Source: Geodermatophilus marinus (GTDB taxonomy: Bacteria > Actinomycetota > Actinomycetes > Mycobacteriales > Geodermatophilaceae). From it: a DNA stretch of 64,000 nt. The DNA lies in contig NZ_QVQH01000003.1 of the NCBI RefSeq assembly GCF_003428645.1, positions 124,001-188,000 on the forward strand, written 5' to 3'. A program made the translations under genes and the position numbers. Position 1 is the first letter of the stretch, and each line of letters starts with the position of its first letter. Below the pieces are notes generated by a model that was not told where the DNA came from, ran no database searches, and saw only the letters and a list, made by a program, of their open reading frames with translations. Shown here piece by piece: positions 43,625 through 53,840 of the stretch.

Positions 43625-43962
43625 GCCGAACCGTCCGCACCGCCGTCGGCGCCGCCGTCCGCGCCGCCGTCGGAACCACCACCGGCCGCGCCGCCGTCCG
43701 CGGGGCCGTGCCCGGCCGCGCCGTCAGCCCCGCCGTCAGCCCCGCCGTCCGCACCGCCGTCCGCCCCGCCGTCCGCACCGCCGTCCGCACCGCCGTCCGC
43801 ACCGCCGTCCGCACCGCCGCCGACCGCACCCCCGTCGGCGGGGCCGTGGCCCGCGCCGCCGTCCGCACCGCCGTCCGCACCGCCGTCGGCGCCCCCACCC
43901 GCGGCGCCGCCGTCGGCCGGGCCGTGGCCCGCGGTGGTCATGTCGTCGTCGTCGAGCGCCAT
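43621..43962 (-). CDS. Asp-Gly-Ala repeat protein, possible substrate of the JmjC oxygenase
   Basis: 113 residues. A short head, MALDDDDMTTA, is followed by three modules that each begin GHGPADGGA(A/V)GGG and continue with GAD-GGAD repeats (3, 8 and 4 units), ending GADGSA. It has no Cys, Lys, Arg, Trp or Tyr and is strongly acidic, so it should be extended and perhaps metal-binding. A GGGAG ribosome-binding site precedes the ATG. I know of no function. Coding is supported by the coupled downstream genes and by the head, which is not repeat. The other frames of the same DNA are also open because of the repeat, so this call rests on context. The repeated His in GHGP is a candidate hydroxylation site. 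Confidence 0.65.
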   Translation of the reverse strand: MALDDDDMTTAGHGPADGGAAGGGADGGADGGADGGAGHGPADGGAVGGGADGGADGGADGGADGGADGGADGGADGGADGAAGHGPADGGAAGGGSDGGADGGADGGADGSA

Positions 43963-44423
43963 GCTGCTCCCATCAGGTCGTGGGCCACCGGGTGGTGGCC
44001 CTCCGGTCGCTGCAGTACCTCGCCCATCGTGCTCTCACACTCCCCGGGCGACCAGCGGGGACGGCCCTCCCGCGGTGCGCCGGGTGACGATCCGGTCGCG
44101 GTACCGCAGCCCGGTCCGGTGCCGGGCCCCGGGGAACCGCAGGAGGAGCCGGACCGACGATCGAGGCAGGGGGATGGCATGACCGGGAGTCGTGCGCCTC
44201 CTGGGCGGGCCCGGGGCTCGGGCTCCCCGTCGCGGCCGCGGCCCTCGGCGGCGCGCTCCGCGCCAGGATGTGGCCCGGCGAGCGGGAGCGCGAGGCCGAC
44301 CGGGTGGGCGTGGTCACGGACCGCTGACACCCGCCCGTCGGGCGCCGGGCCCGCCCGTCGCCCGCTATCGTCCCTGCAGGTCGAACACGCGTTCGACCCG
44401 CAGGGACGCGGCGGGAGGTCGGG
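43963..44423. other. Divergent intergenic region, repeat-protein operon / dinB
   Basis: 461 bases. The right end holds the dinB SOS promoter (TATCGT at 44366-44371 and the LexA box). An open frame at about 44089-44327 ends in a hydrophobic-basic stretch (LGLPVAAAALGGALRARMW) but has no start codon or ribosome-binding site. The left part is presumably the leader of the repeat-protein operon; no clear promoter was found. Confidence 0.55.
44381..44396. promoter_or_regulatory. LexA (SOS) box of dinB
   Basis: TCGAACACGCGTTCGA is a near-perfect palindrome fitting TCGAAC-N4-GTTCGA, 9 nt below a TATCGT -10 box and 28 nt before the dinB start codon. The layout is the same as at the dnaE2 operon. Confidence 0.93.
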
Positions 44424-45617
44424 GTGGCACCGGGACGGGCGGCGGGGTGCACGGTGCTGCACGTCGACATGGACGCGTTCTTCGCCAGCGTCGAGGTGCG
44501 CCGCCGCCCCGAGCTGGCCGGGACGCCGGTCATCGTCGGCGGGGCGGGCACCCGCGGGGTGGTCACCTCGGCCACCTACGAGGCCCGCCGCCACGGCGTG
44601 CACGCCGCGATGCCGACGTCCCGCGCCCTGCGGCTGTGCCCGACGGCCACCGTCCTGCCGGGGGACGTGGCGCTCTACGCCGAGGTCTCCCGCGCGGTCA
44701 TGGCCCTGTTCCGCTCGGTCACCCCGCTGGTGGAGCCGGTGAGCATGGACGAGGCCTTCCTCGACGTCGCGGGCGCCGGGCGCCGGCTCGGGGACGCCGC
44801 CCAGATCGGCGAGTACCTGCGCGGCCGGGTGTACGACGAGCAGGGCATCACCTGCTCGGTCGGGGTGGCGCCGACCAAGTTCGTCGCCAAGCTGGCCTCC
44901 ACCTCCGCCAAGCCCGACGGCCTGCGGGTCGTCCGACCGGCCGAGGTCATGGCCTTCCTGCACCCCCTGCCGGTCGGTGCCCTGTGGGGCGTGGGGGCCA
45001 AGACCGAGGAGGTGCTCCTGCGGCTGGGGCTGCGCACGGTCGGTGACCTCGCGCACGTCCCCGTGCGCACCCTCCAGCGGGCGGTGGGCCCGGCGGCCGG
45101 CGCGCACCTGCACGAGCTGGCCTGGGGCCGGGACCCGCGGCGGGTGGTGCCCGACGAGCCCGAGCGGTCCACCGGCCACGAGGAGACCTTCGGCACCGAC
45201 GTCGACGACCCGGCGGTGGTCCACCGGGAGCTGCTGCGGCTGGCCGAGCGGACGGCGGGCCGGCTGCGCGCGGGCGGCTGGCTGGCGCGCACGGTGACGA
45301 TCAAGGTCCGCTTCGCCGACTTCACCACGATCACCCGCAGCCGCACCCTCGGCGTCCCCACCGACGTCGGGCAGGAGCTCTACGAGACCGCCCGCGCGCT
45401 CTTCGACGCCCTCGGCCTGGACCGGGCGCGGATCCGGCTGGTCGGCGTCCGCGCCGAACGCCTGGTCGAAGCCGGTTCCGCGCCCCGGCAGCTCGAGCTC
45501 GGCGCCCGGGAGCACGGCCGGCGGGACGCCGAGCTGGCCGCCGACCGGGCCGCCCGCCGGTTCGGGGCGGGAGCGGTGCGCCCGGCCACCCTGCTGCAGC
45601 GGGGAGGCCCCCGGTGA
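44424..45617 (+). CDS. dinB: DNA polymerase IV (DinB), Y family
   Basis: 397 residues. LHVDMDAFFASVEVRRRPEL, the catalytic SMDEAFLDV, YEARRHGVHAAMP, and GVAPTKFVAKLAS are the palm and finger motifs; the helix-hairpin-helix region reads LWGVGAKTEEVLLRLGLRTVGDL. The C-terminal RQLELGA resembles a beta-clamp binding motif. The enzyme bypasses damaged template bases. The LexA box puts it under SOS control. GTG 44424 follows GGGAGGTCGGG. Confidence 0.95.
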   Translation: MAPGRAAGCTVLHVDMDAFFASVEVRRRPELAGTPVIVGGAGTRGVVTSATYEARRHGVHAAMPTSRALRLCPTATVLPGDVALYAEVSRAVMALFRSVTPLVEPVSMDEAFLDVAGAGRRLGDAAQIGEYLRGRVYDEQGITCSVGVAPTKFVAKLASTSAKPDGLRVVRPAEVMAFLHPLPVGALWGVGAKTEEVLLRLGLRTVGDLAHVPVRTLQRAVGPAAGAHLHELAWGRDPRRVVPDEPERSTGHEETFGTDVDDPAVVHRELLRLAERTAGRLRAGGWLARTVTIKVRFADFTTITRSRTLGVPTDVGQELYETARALFDALGLDRARIRLVGVRAERLVEAGSAPRQLELGAREHGRRDAELAADRAARRFGAGAVRPATLLQRGGPR

Positions 45618-45759
45618 GCGGCGGCGCCCCCCGGCCGGGAACCCCGTACCGGGCCCGTTCGTCGTCCTCCCCGGAGTCGCGGGCCACCCGCGAGGGTGAT
45701 CGCCCGCGATCCCCGGCGGGTCGGCGCCGGCTCGCCTTTCGCGCCCTGCGAAGGGCTCG

Positions 45760-45765
45760 TATCCT
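45760..45765 (+). promoter_or_regulatory. -10 box TATCCT for the DUF3040 gene
   Basis: TATCCT lies 60 nt before the GTG at 45826 in a 208-bp gap after dinB. The leader carries a TGGAGG ribosome-binding site. Confidence 0.4.
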
Positions 45766-45825
45766 CGAAGTCACCGTCGGCGAACACTCCGACGGGTACT
45801 GGCTCAGGCCCAAGTGGAGGTCGAC

Positions 45826-46215
45826 GTGCCGCTCTCCGAGCACGAACAGCGCCTGCTGGAGCAGATCGAGCGCGCCCTCGTCGATGACGACCCCAAGTTC
45901 GCCTCGTCGGTCCGCAGCGGCGACCGCCGCCTCAAGGCCCGGCGCAGGTTCCAGCTCGGTGCCCTGCTCGTCCTCGGGGGGCTGGCCCTCCTCGTCGGCG
46001 GCGCGGTGATCCCCTCCGTGCCCCTCGGCGTGCTGGGCTTCCTGGTGATGTTCGGCGGCGCCGCGCTCGCCGTCCTCAACTACCGCGCGGCCACCGGCAC
46101 CGTCGAGGCCGGCCCCGGCGGTGCGCCGGCCGGGCGCGGCCGCGGGGGCAAGCCCCGTCGCCCGCCCATGAAGAACCGCCTCGAGGAGCGCTTCCGCCGC
46201 CGCTACGACCAGTAG
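45826..46215 (+). CDS. DUF3040 membrane protein
   Basis: 129 residues. The head PLSEHEQRLLEQIERALVDDDPKFAS is the hallmark of DUF3040, followed by two membrane helices (about 44-62 and 67-85) and a basic tail. The family is specific to actinobacteria and usually lies just before the mraZ/dcw region, as Rv2169c does in M. tuberculosis. Function unknown, perhaps cell-envelope related by location. Confidence 0.93.
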   Translation: MPLSEHEQRLLEQIERALVDDDPKFASSVRSGDRRLKARRRFQLGALLVLGGLALLVGGAVIPSVPLGVLGFLVMFGGAALAVLNYRAATGTVEAGPGGAPAGRGRGGKPRRPPMKNRLEERFRRRYDQ

Positions 46216-46279
46216 GCCGGGGCCCCGAGCCCGGACCTCGCTCCCGAGCCTGAGCCAGACCCCCGACCGAGGTCTCCCC

Positions 46280-46314
46280 GACAGCCGCCGTCCCGTCCCG
46301 GGCCGGCGGCTGTC
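46280..46314 (+). terminator. Hairpin after the DUF3040 gene
   Basis: 11-bp arms GACAGCCGCCG and CGGCGGCTGTC enclose a 13-nt loop, followed by GTCGTCCCC rather than a T-run. Confidence 0.6.
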
Positions 46315-46343
46315 GTCGTCCCCGGGCCCGTCAGGAGGACACC

Positions 46344-46754
46344 GTGCCGCAGCAGCCGGAGGACCGGGCCACCCCCGCCGGCACCCCCGCCGACGACACC
46401 CCCGAGGACGACGCCACCGCCGCCGTCTGGGACCGGCTCGGCGCCGACGGCGGCCTGTGGGCCTGGGGTGACGCCGACGGCGTCGTGCCCTGGACCAGCG
46501 ACGACGGCACCGACCTCCTGCCGCTGTGGACCAGCGCGGCCGACGCCGAGGCCGAGTGCCGCGCCGACGCCGAGCCGGGGGAGCGGCCGGTCTTCCTCGC
46601 CGTCGACGAGCTGCTGGCCGAGGTCCCCGACTGGGTGGCCGCCGGCGTCGCCGCGGCGGTGCTGCAGCCGGCGGCCGGCCGGGCCGCCGGCACCGTCGCC
46701 CTCGACGAGCTGACCGACCGGCTGCTCCGGGCCCAGGTGGACATGCGCGGCTGA
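46344..46754 (+). CDS. Small acidic protein, DUF2750-like
   Basis: 136 residues, strongly acidic. GLWAWGDADGVVPWTSDDG, LLPLWTSAADAEAECR and RPVFLAVDELLAEVPDW resemble the DUF2750 pattern of a residue-by-residue Trp-rich beta region followed by a helix. Resemblance is weak and no function is known. An AGGAGG ribosome-binding site precedes the GTG. It converges with the transglutaminase gene. Confidence 0.65.
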   Translation: MPQQPEDRATPAGTPADDTPEDDATAAVWDRLGADGGLWAWGDADGVVPWTSDDGTDLLPLWTSAADAEAECRADAEPGERPVFLAVDELLAEVPDWVAAGVAAAVLQPAAGRAAGTVALDELTDRLLRAQVDMRG

Positions 46755-46822
46755 GCCGCCCCCGCCGCCGTCCCCCGGCACCGGTCCCCGCCCGCGGCCT
46801 CCTCGCCCGGCCGGCGGCGGCC

Positions 46823-49210
46823 TCAGCCGGCGGCCGGCCGCCGGCGCGCCGGCCGGGGCAGCCCGGCGGGGAGCCCGTCGCGCACGTCCGCCACCAGGGA
46901 CGGCGGCCACAGCAGCGCCCGCAGCCGGGCGCCCCGCGGCGCGGCCGCCAGGAGCCCGTGCCGGGCGTCGGCCAGGGCATCCCGCAGCTCGTCGCCGCCG
47001 GGTGCCGAGCCCGGCGCCGCGTAGGACGCCGCCTCCTCGGCCCGGGCCAGCCGGCGGACCGCCGCGGCGGCCGACGCGGTCCGCGACCCGGCCCGGTGCG
47101 CCCCGCCCCCGGGGGGCCCGAGCGCGCCGACCAGGTGCTCCCCGGCCCGCCGCGGGGTCCAGGCGGGGTCCGAGGGCAGGTCGAGGTCCCGCGCGGTCGC
47201 GGTGAGCTCGTCCCACAGCGCGCCCGGCTCGCCGGAGGAGACGCGGCGGCGGCGCTGGAGCGCCCGCAGCCCCGCCGGCGTCGCCCCGAGCGCGGCGATC
47301 CCGAGGACCGCGCCACCGGCCGCGAGCACCGGGCCGACCGGTGTGCCGGCCTCCGCCGCCGGCGTGGCGGTCAGGTCCGGCTCGGCGAGCGGGTCGACCT
47401 GCGGAGCGGGGGCGACGGGCCCGGGGAGGGGCGCGGCCGGTGCGTCGGTGCGCTCGGCCACCTCCTCCTGCTGGGGGCGGGGCGCCCACGGCAGCTCCAC
47501 GGCGCGGTCGGCGTCGATCGGCGTGGGGTCGAACGGGATCCAGCCCAGGTCGTCGAAGTAGACCTCCACCCAGGCGTGCGCGTCGTCGCTGGTGACCAGC
47601 CGGCTGCCGTCGGGCTGCGGGGTCCCGGGGGTGTACCCCAGCACGACCCGGGCCGGCAGCCCCGCGGCGCGGGCGAGCACGGCCATGGCGCCGGCGTACT
47701 GCTCGCAGTAGCCCCGCCGCCCGGCGAGGAAGTCGACCAGGTCGTCCCCGCTGGTGCCCGCCGGGGTGGCGAGGGAGTAGCTGAACCCGTTGGCGGGGTC
47801 GGTGAAGTGCGCGTACAGGGCCTGCGCCCGCTCGTACGGGGTGGTGGCCCCGGCGGTGACCGCGGCCACCAGGTCGGTGACCGACGGGTCCAGCGGGGGC
47901 AGGGCGGTGTGGCGCTCCACCAGCGGCACGGCCGGGGCCAGCTCACCGGCGGTGGACAGCTCGGCCAGGTCCGGCCGGGGCTCGACGGCCACGACCGACC
48001 AGGTCTGCCCCGCGGTGGAGGTGTCCCGGCCGAAGACCGTCGCGGTGCTCGGGTCGAAGCGCCAGCGCTCCGCGCCGGCCACGCCCACCGCCAGGGGGGA
48101 GAACAGCACCGGCAGGAACCGGTCCTCGTGCCCCAGGGCGGTGATCAGCGCCTCCACCTGCCGGCCGGGCCGCCGGCCCGGCAGGGGCGCCAGCGCCGCG
48201 TTGCCCGCCACCGCCTGCTCGCCGTCGAGGTTGCCCACCGTCCAGCCGTCCTCGGCGGTGTAGACGTCGAGGGCCACGACGCGCAGGTAGCCGGGGTCCT
48301 CGACGGCGGTCTCCAGGCGCAGCAGCTCGATCGGCTCGTCGAGGGTGAGCTGGCCCTGCAGCGCCGCGGCGGGGTCGAGGGAGGTCCCCGTCGACCCGCC
48401 GCCGGGGCCCAGGCCCCGGGCGAAGGCGCCCTCGGTGAGGGTCGGGACCAGCGCGCCCAGCACGAGACCGAGCACCACGGCGACCGCGCCGGTGCGCACC
48501 GCCGGGAGCGCGCCGGCCCCCCGCCGCGGCCGGCGCCCCTCGCGCGGGGCGGTGCCCAGCCGGCGCCGCTGGTCGGCCCACAGCAGCAGGGCCAGGCCCG
48601 CGGAGGGAGCGGCGACGGGGAGTACGCCGACGTTGCCGGTGACCGTGCTGACCGGCACGCACACCAGGACGAGCAGCCCGAGGCCGGCCAGCGCCGGCTG
48701 CCGGCCGCCGACGGCCACCAGGTCGACCACGACGGCGACCACCCCGACGAGCAGCACGGTGAGCGCCAGCAGGCCCGTCAGGGGCAGCGCCGGGGTCGAC
48801 TGCTCGCGCATCTCGGCCGACCCGTCGCTCAGCACCCGCCCCAGGGCCGCGAGGCCCTCCCCGGTGGGCAGCACCCCGCCCGCGGCCTCGTCGGGCGCGT
48901 ACAGGGCGGTCAGCACGCTGAGCAGCAGCCCGAGCTGCAGGAGCGGCACGAGGGGCACCCCGAGCGCGGTCGCCACGGGGGACCCCGACCACCGGGGAAG
49001 GGCGTCGCGCACGACGGCCCCGGCCAGCCGCAGCAGCAGCCCCCCGGCGGCCACGACCGCGATCGCGGCCAGCGCCGGCGGCAGCCAGGACCGGTCGGTG
49101 AAGACGGGCAGGAGGGCCAGCGCCCCCAGGACGCTGGCGACGGCGGCGGCCACCGTGGTGCCGGCCTCGTCGAGGGCCGCGCGGCCTGCCGGTGCGCGGT
49201 GGCCGCTCAT
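46823..49210 (-). CDS. Transglutaminase-like membrane protein (TgpA type)
   Basis: 795 residues. About six N-terminal membrane helices (to about 280) precede an external transglutaminase-core domain with the catalytic Cys in [18 protein letters not shown] (about 500), His in [11 protein letters not shown] and Asp in GWIPFDPTP. Another membrane helix (about 630-650) and a basic DUF4129-like cytoplasmic tail follow. ATG 49210 overlaps the DUF58 stop (ATGA). The MoxR-DUF58-transglutaminase trio is a common actinobacterial operon thought to assist folding or maturation of envelope proteins; substrate unknown. Confidence 0.92.
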   Translation of the reverse strand: MSGHRAPAGRAALDEAGTTVAAAVASVLGALALLPVFTDRSWLPPALAAIAVVAAGGLLLRLAGAVVRDALPRWSGSPVATALGVPLVPLLQLGLLLSVLTALYAPDEAAGGVLPTGEGLAALGRVLSDGSAEMREQSTPALPLTGLLALTVLLVGVVAVVVDLVAVGGRQPALAGLGLLVLVCVPVSTVTGNVGVLPVAAPSAGLALLLWADQRRRLGTAPREGRRPRRGAGALPAVRTGAVAVVLGLVLGALVPTLTEGAFARGLGPGGGSTGTSLDPAAALQGQLTLDEPIELLRLETAVEDPGYLRVVALDVYTAEDGWTVGNLDGEQAVAGNAALAPLPGRRPGRQVEALITALGHEDRFLPVLFSPLAVGVAGAERWRFDPSTATVFGRDTSTAGQTWSVVAVEPRPDLAELSTAGELAPAVPLVERHTALPPLDPSVTDLVAAVTAGATTPYERAQALYAHFTDPANGFSYSLATPAGTSGDDLVDFLAGRRGYCEQYAGAMAVLARAAGLPARVVLGYTPGTPQPDGSRLVTSDDAHAWVEVYFDDLGWIPFDPTPIDADRAVELPWAPRPQQEEVAERTDAPAAPLPGPVAPAPQVDPLAEPDLTATPAAEAGTPVGPVLAAGGAVLGIAALGATPAGLRALQRRRRVSSGEPGALWDELTATARDLDLPSDPAWTPRRAGEHLVGALGPPGGGAHRAGSRTASAAAAVRRLARAEEAASYAAPGSAPGGDELRDALADARHGLLAAAPRGARLRALLWPPSLVADVRDGLPAGLPRPARRRPAAG

Positions 49211-50568
49211 CCCGGCACCCCCTGGGGCACCGGCGCGGCGGCCGGTCCGAGCTGCGCCCACACCGCCGCCAGCGGCACGCGCGCCCCGGCGACGGCGACC
49301 CGCCACCCGGCGGCCCGCAGCAGGTCGGCCGCCGCCGTCACCTGGCGGGACAGCTCGTCGCCCGCCGCGCCCCCGCCGCCGCGCCGCCCCCGGCCGCTGA
49401 CCGCGGCCCAGCTGCCCAGGTCGGTGAGGACGGCGGCGTCGGTGCCGGGACCGGAGCGGACCCGTGCCAGCTCCGCGGCCTCGTCCGGGCCGACCGCCCC
49501 CAGCAGCGCCACCACGGGTCCGTCGCCGGCGGCGCGGCCGAGCAGCTCCGCCCCCGGGCCGAGCCCCGGCAGCCGCGAGGGGCCCAGGCCGGCGAGCCGG
49601 TCGAGCAGCTCCTCCTCGCCCAGGCCCGGGTGCCCGGGCGTGCGCGGCAGCTCCCCGGCGTCGGTGACCACCCGCAGGGTCGCGCCGCGGCGGAGCAGCG
49701 CCGTGCCGATGCCGGCGGCGGCCTCCACCAGCCACTCGAGGCTGTCCTGCGGCGGGGCGGGGTCACCCGGGACCGGCGGGGGCGGCGGCGCGGCGTGCCC
49801 GCGGGCCAGGAGGTGGGCCCGCGTGCGGGTGTCGAGCAGCAGCGTGGCCTGGGCGCGCCACGGCCGCTCCTCCAGCCGGACCATGAGCTCCCCGGTCCGG
49901 GCGGTCGCCCGCCAGTGGACCTTGCGCAGGTCGTCACCCTGCCGGTAGGCGCGCGTGCTGACGTCGTCCTCCCCGTGCACCGCGATCGCGCGCCGGGTCC
50001 CCTCGCCGCCCCGGCCGGAGCTGCCCGCCGGCCCGCCCGGGCCCAGGGGAAGCACCCGGGGGACGACGGTCAGCGGCGCGGTGTCCGCGCCCGAGACGGT
50101 GCGCAGGACCAGGCCGAAGGGGTCCACCAGCCGCAGCCGCAGCGGACCGAGGCGGTAACGCCCCCGGCGGCCGCCGTGCACCCGGTAGTGCAGCACCGCC
50201 GACCCGCCGCCGGGCAGCCCCTCGACGGTGAACTGCGGGGAGGGGCCGAGGTCGGCGGGGACGGTCTCGGCGAGCAGCCACAGCCCCCCGCGGCCACGGC
50301 CGGCGTTGCCGACCTCGAGCCGGACGCCGGCGTCCGAGCCGCGCGGCAGCCGGGCCGGGGTGACCGTGCGCCGGGAGGTGGCGCGGAACCGGTGCCGGGC
50401 GACCGCCGCCGCCGACACCAGGGGCAGGGCGAGGACGAAGACGGCGACCTGGACCAGCGCCGTCTCGCCGAGCAGCACGCCCAGGGCCAGGAGGGTGGCC
50501 CCGCCGGTGACCAGGCAGCGGCCCCGGAGGGTGAGGGAGGACAGCGCCGTGGCGACCGGTCCGCGCAC
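49207..50568 (-). CDS. DUF58 domain protein
   Basis: 453 residues. Two N-terminal membrane helices (about 15-55) are followed by a beta-rich domain and the DUF58 core [33 protein letters not shown] (about 200-232), then a degenerate von Willebrand-like region. Family members act with MoxR ATPases. Its GTG starts 2 nt after the moxR stop and its end is coupled to the transglutaminase gene. Confidence 0.92.
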   Translation of the reverse strand: MRGPVATALSSLTLRGRCLVTGGATLLALGVLLGETALVQVAVFVLALPLVSAAAVARHRFRATSRRTVTPARLPRGSDAGVRLEVGNAGRGRGGLWLLAETVPADLGPSPQFTVEGLPGGGSAVLHYRVHGGRRGRYRLGPLRLRLVDPFGLVLRTVSGADTAPLTVVPRVLPLGPGGPAGSSGRGGEGTRRAIAVHGEDDVSTRAYRQGDDLRKVHWRATARTGELMVRLEERPWRAQATLLLDTRTRAHLLARGHAAPPPPPVPGDPAPPQDSLEWLVEAAAGIGTALLRRGATLRVVTDAGELPRTPGHPGLGEEELLDRLAGLGPSRLPGLGPGAELLGRAAGDGPVVALLGAVGPDEAAELARVRSGPGTDAAVLTDLGSWAAVSGRGRRGGGGAAGDELSRQVTAAADLLRAAGWRVAVAGARVPLAAVWAQLGPAAAPVPQGVPG

Positions 50569-50570
50569 GG

Positions 50571-51557
<987 letters not shown>

Positions 51558-51757
51558 ATCTCCTCCTCGTCGGCGACCGCCGGCGCGTCCGGCCCCCGGC
51601 CCCGGCGGGCCCCGCGCTCGGGGTTCACGGTACGTCGCCGACCCGTTCCCCGGGCCGTTCGCGGGAGCAGCGGTGCGACGGCCGCGGCCGCGCTCCCACC
51701 GGTGGGTCCGCGGGCGCGCCCGCGGGGGCCGGGGAGGGGCCGGGGACGGGCCGCCGT

Positions 51758-51783
51758 CCCACCCGGTCCCCACCGCGCCCCAC
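51758..51783 (-). promoter_or_regulatory. TGGG triplet, possible extra MraZ box
   Basis: On the minus strand TGGGG, TGGGG and TGGGA occur 10 and 11 bp apart. This is the spacing of MraZ boxes, but it lies about 70 bp upstream of the main site and in reverse orientation. Confidence 0.4.
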
Positions 51784-51850
51784 CCGTGGCCGACGACGCC
51801 CTGACCTGCGCGGTGACCGGTGGGGAAGGCCGGTCACGACATGGTGTCGA

Positions 51851-51900
51851 GTGGTGTCTGGTGGGGCCCAGTGGGTTAGGGTGTGGCGCGGTGGGGGAGC
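51851..51900 (+). promoter_or_regulatory. mraZ promoter with 10-bp-phased MraZ box repeats
   Basis: Five consecutive 10-mers each begin with GTG: gtggtgtctg, gtggggccca, gtgggttagg, gtgtggcgcg, gtgggggagc. Three carry TGGG in phase, as in MraZ operators (TGGG spaced by 10 bp). The -10 box TAGGGT (51877-51882) lies inside the array, so MraZ would cover its own promoter. Confidence 0.8.
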
Positions 51901-51958
51901 AGGGCCCGCTCCGGGGTCCCCGGAGAGCCATGGGAGGTCCAGTGCGGGAGGTGATCCG

Positions 51959-52393
51959 GTGTTCGTCGGCAGCTACCCGCTCCGCCTCGACGAGAAGGGC
52001 CGGCTCGCCCTCCCCGTGCGCTTCCGCGAGCAGGTGGCCGGCGGCATGGTGATCAAGAAGGGGCAGGAGCGCTGCATCTACGGCCTGACCATGGCCCGCG
52101 TCGCCGAGCAGAGCGCCGCGGTCGCCTCCATGGCCCCGGCCGACACCGCCGCCGCCCGCATGCGTGCGCGGATGAGCTTCGGCTCGATGGTCGAGGTCGA
52201 GCCGGACAAGACCGGCCGCATCACGATCCCGGCGAACCTCCGCGAGTACGCCGGCCTCGACCGCGACGTGGTCGTCGTCGGCGTCGACACCCGCTTCGAG
52301 ATCTGGGACAGCGCCACCTGGGACGCCTACGTCGCCGAGCAGGAGGCCGCCTTCGCCGACATGGAGAGCGAGGGGATGCCCACCCTCTCCTGA
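51959..52393 (+). CDS. mraZ: Transcriptional regulator MraZ
   Basis: 144 residues, the normal length. It has two SpoVT-AbrB-like halves: VGSYPLRLDEKGRLALPVRFRE and EVEPDKTGRITIPANLREYAGL, each with the DxxGR signature. MraZ binds its own promoter and represses the dcw genes. GTG 51959 is fixed by the strong GGGAGGTGATCC ribosome-binding site; the longer open frame up to 51851 is the operator region. Confidence 0.97.
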   Translation: MFVGSYPLRLDEKGRLALPVRFREQVAGGMVIKKGQERCIYGLTMARVAEQSAAVASMAPADTAAARMRARMSFGSMVEVEPDKTGRITIPANLREYAGLDRDVVVVGVDTRFEIWDSATWDAYVAEQEAAFADMESEGMPTLS

Positions 52394-52856
52394 CCGTCCC
52401 CGTGCCCCGCCCGGGCCCCCCGGCCGAGCCGACTTCCCCGCGGCTCGACCGGGTCGGTGACCCCGAGCCGCCTTCCCCGCGACTCGGTGCACCCCGACCC
52501 CGGGCACCGGCCGCCCCGCGGCCGGCCGCCGGCAGGAGCCGGCTCCGCGGCACGGACCTCCCGGCCCCCGCGGGGCCCACCTGACGCACTTCCCCGGCGC
52601 CAGGCGGGCCCCGCGGGGCGCGCCGGCTCCCACCCACCCGCTCCGAGCGCCCCACCGCGCCCCACCCGCCCCACTGCTCCCCACCGGCCCATCGCTGCCC
52701 ACCCGCCCCGTCCGCACCGCGCGCCGGTGCCACCGGCTCGTGCGAAACGCCTCCTGCCTCCACCCGCCGAACCCCGTCCGGCCCCACCATGGACGGGCCC
52801 GTCCGACCCGCCGGCCGGCGCGGCCGGTACCGACCCGCCCGAGGAGCGCCCCGACG
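52394..52856. other. Long mraZ-rsmH spacer
   Basis: 463 bases, C-rich on the plus strand, without a credible gene. Two copies of a TTCCCCGCG(G/A)CTCG(A/G) element lie near 52433-52486, and a phased CCCA array lies at 52651-52701 (separate entry). A GAGGAG ribosome-binding site closes the spacer. Confidence 0.6.
52651..52701 (-). promoter_or_regulatory. Six-copy CCCA array, possible reverse MraZ site
   Basis: CCCA occurs with its A at 52654, 52664, 52673, 52683, 52691 and 52701, that is every 8-10 bp. On the minus strand this is a TGGG array like the mraZ operator. In such C-rich DNA chance is a real alternative. Confidence 0.35.
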
Positions 52857-53840
52857 ATGAGCAGCACCGAGCCCGAGCGGCCCGCGGTGCACGTGCCCGT
52901 CCTCCTCCACCGGGTCACCGAGCTGCTCGGCCCGGCCTGCGAGGGGGACGGCGCCGTCCTGGTCGACGCCACCCTGGGCCTGGCCGGCCACGCGCTCGCG
53001 CTGCTGCGCGCCCACCCCGGGCTGCGGCTGGTCGGCCTGGACCGCGACCCCGACGCCCGCGCGGAGGCCGCCCGCCGCGTCGCCGCCGCCGGCTGCACCG
53101 GGCGTGCCACCCTCGTCCCCGCGGTCTTCGACGAGCTGCCCGACGTCCTCGACCGGCTCGGCCTGGCGGAGGTCTCGGCGGTGCTGTTCGACCTCGGCGT
53201 CTCCTCCCTGCAGCTCGACCGGCCCGACCGGGGGTTCAGCTACGCCGTCGACGCCCCCCTCGACATGCGGATGGACCCCGCGGCCCCGCGGACGGCGGCC
53301 GACGTGGTGAACACCTACCCCGCCGCGGAGCTGGCCCGCGTGCTGCGCGTCCACGGCGAGGAGCGCTTCGCCACCCGCATCGCGGCCGCGATCGAGCGGG
53401 AGCGGGCGCGGGAGCCGTTCACCCGCACCGGCCGGCTGGCCGAGCTGGTGCGGACGTCGATCCCCGCCGCCACCCGCCGGACCGGCGGCCACCCGGCCAA
53501 GCGGACCTTCCAGGCGCTGCGCATCGAGGTGAACGACGAGCTCGGCGTGCTCGAGCGGGCGCTGCCGGCGGCACTGGCCGCGCTCGCCGTGGGCGGCCGG
53601 CTGGCGGTCATCACCTTCCACTCCCTCGAGGACCGCATGGTCAAGCGGGTGCTCGCCGCGGGCGCCGCCGACCGCACCCCGCCGGGCCTGCCGGTGCCGC
53701 TGCCCGGGCACGGGCCGACGCTGCGGTTGCTCACCCGCGGTGGCGAGGCGCCGTCGGACGCCGAGGTCGCGGCCAACCCCCGCGCCGCCTCGGCCCGCGT
53801 CCGGGCCGCGGAGCGGATCCGCCGCGAGGTGGCCGCGTGA
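52857..53840 (+). CDS. rsmH: 16S rRNA (cytosine1402-N4)-methyltransferase RsmH
   Basis: 327 residues. [14 protein letters not shown], the SAM motif [60 protein letters not shown] and [11 protein letters not shown] are the full family set. It methylates C1402 in the ribosomal decoding centre. ATG 52857 is chosen over a longer frame from 52740, which is unstructured. Confidence 0.97.
   Translation: MSSTEPERPAVHVPVLLHRVTELLGPACEGDGAVLVDATLGLAGHALALLRAHPGLRLVGLDRDPDARAEAARRVAAAGCTGRATLVPAVFDELPDVLDRLGLAEVSAVLFDLGVSSLQLDRPDRGFSYAVDAPLDMRMDPAAPRTAADVVNTYPAAELARVLRVHGEERFATRIAAAIERERAREPFTRTGRLAELVRTSIPAATRRTGGHPAKRTFQALRIEVNDELGVLERALPAALAALAVGGRLAVITFHSLEDRMVKRVLAAGAADRTPPGLPVPLPGHGPTLRLLTRGGEAPSDAEVAANPRAASARVRAAERIRREVAA

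Larger units (their letters stand above)
51558..51958. other. Divergent moxR/mraZ intergenic region
   Basis: 401 bases without a gene. It holds the moxR promoter (TACCGT at 51627-51632, minus), a minus-strand TGGG cluster (51758-51783), and the mraZ promoter with its plus-strand TGGG repeats. Confidence 0.7.

Noticed and set aside
43614-43898. Other open frames (Arg/Thr/Ala-Val repeats) across the Asp-Gly-Ala gene, both strands
   Set aside because: They follow automatically from the repeat; only the acidic frame has a non-repeat head, a ribosome-binding site and coupled neighbours.
44089-44327. Open frame with hydrophobic-basic C-terminus before the dinB promoter
   Set aside because: No start codon or ribosome-binding site in frame; may be a remnant but cannot be supported.
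46755-46822. Terminator between the convergent small acidic protein and transglutaminase genes
   Set aside because: GC-rich but no clear paired arms could be defined by eye.
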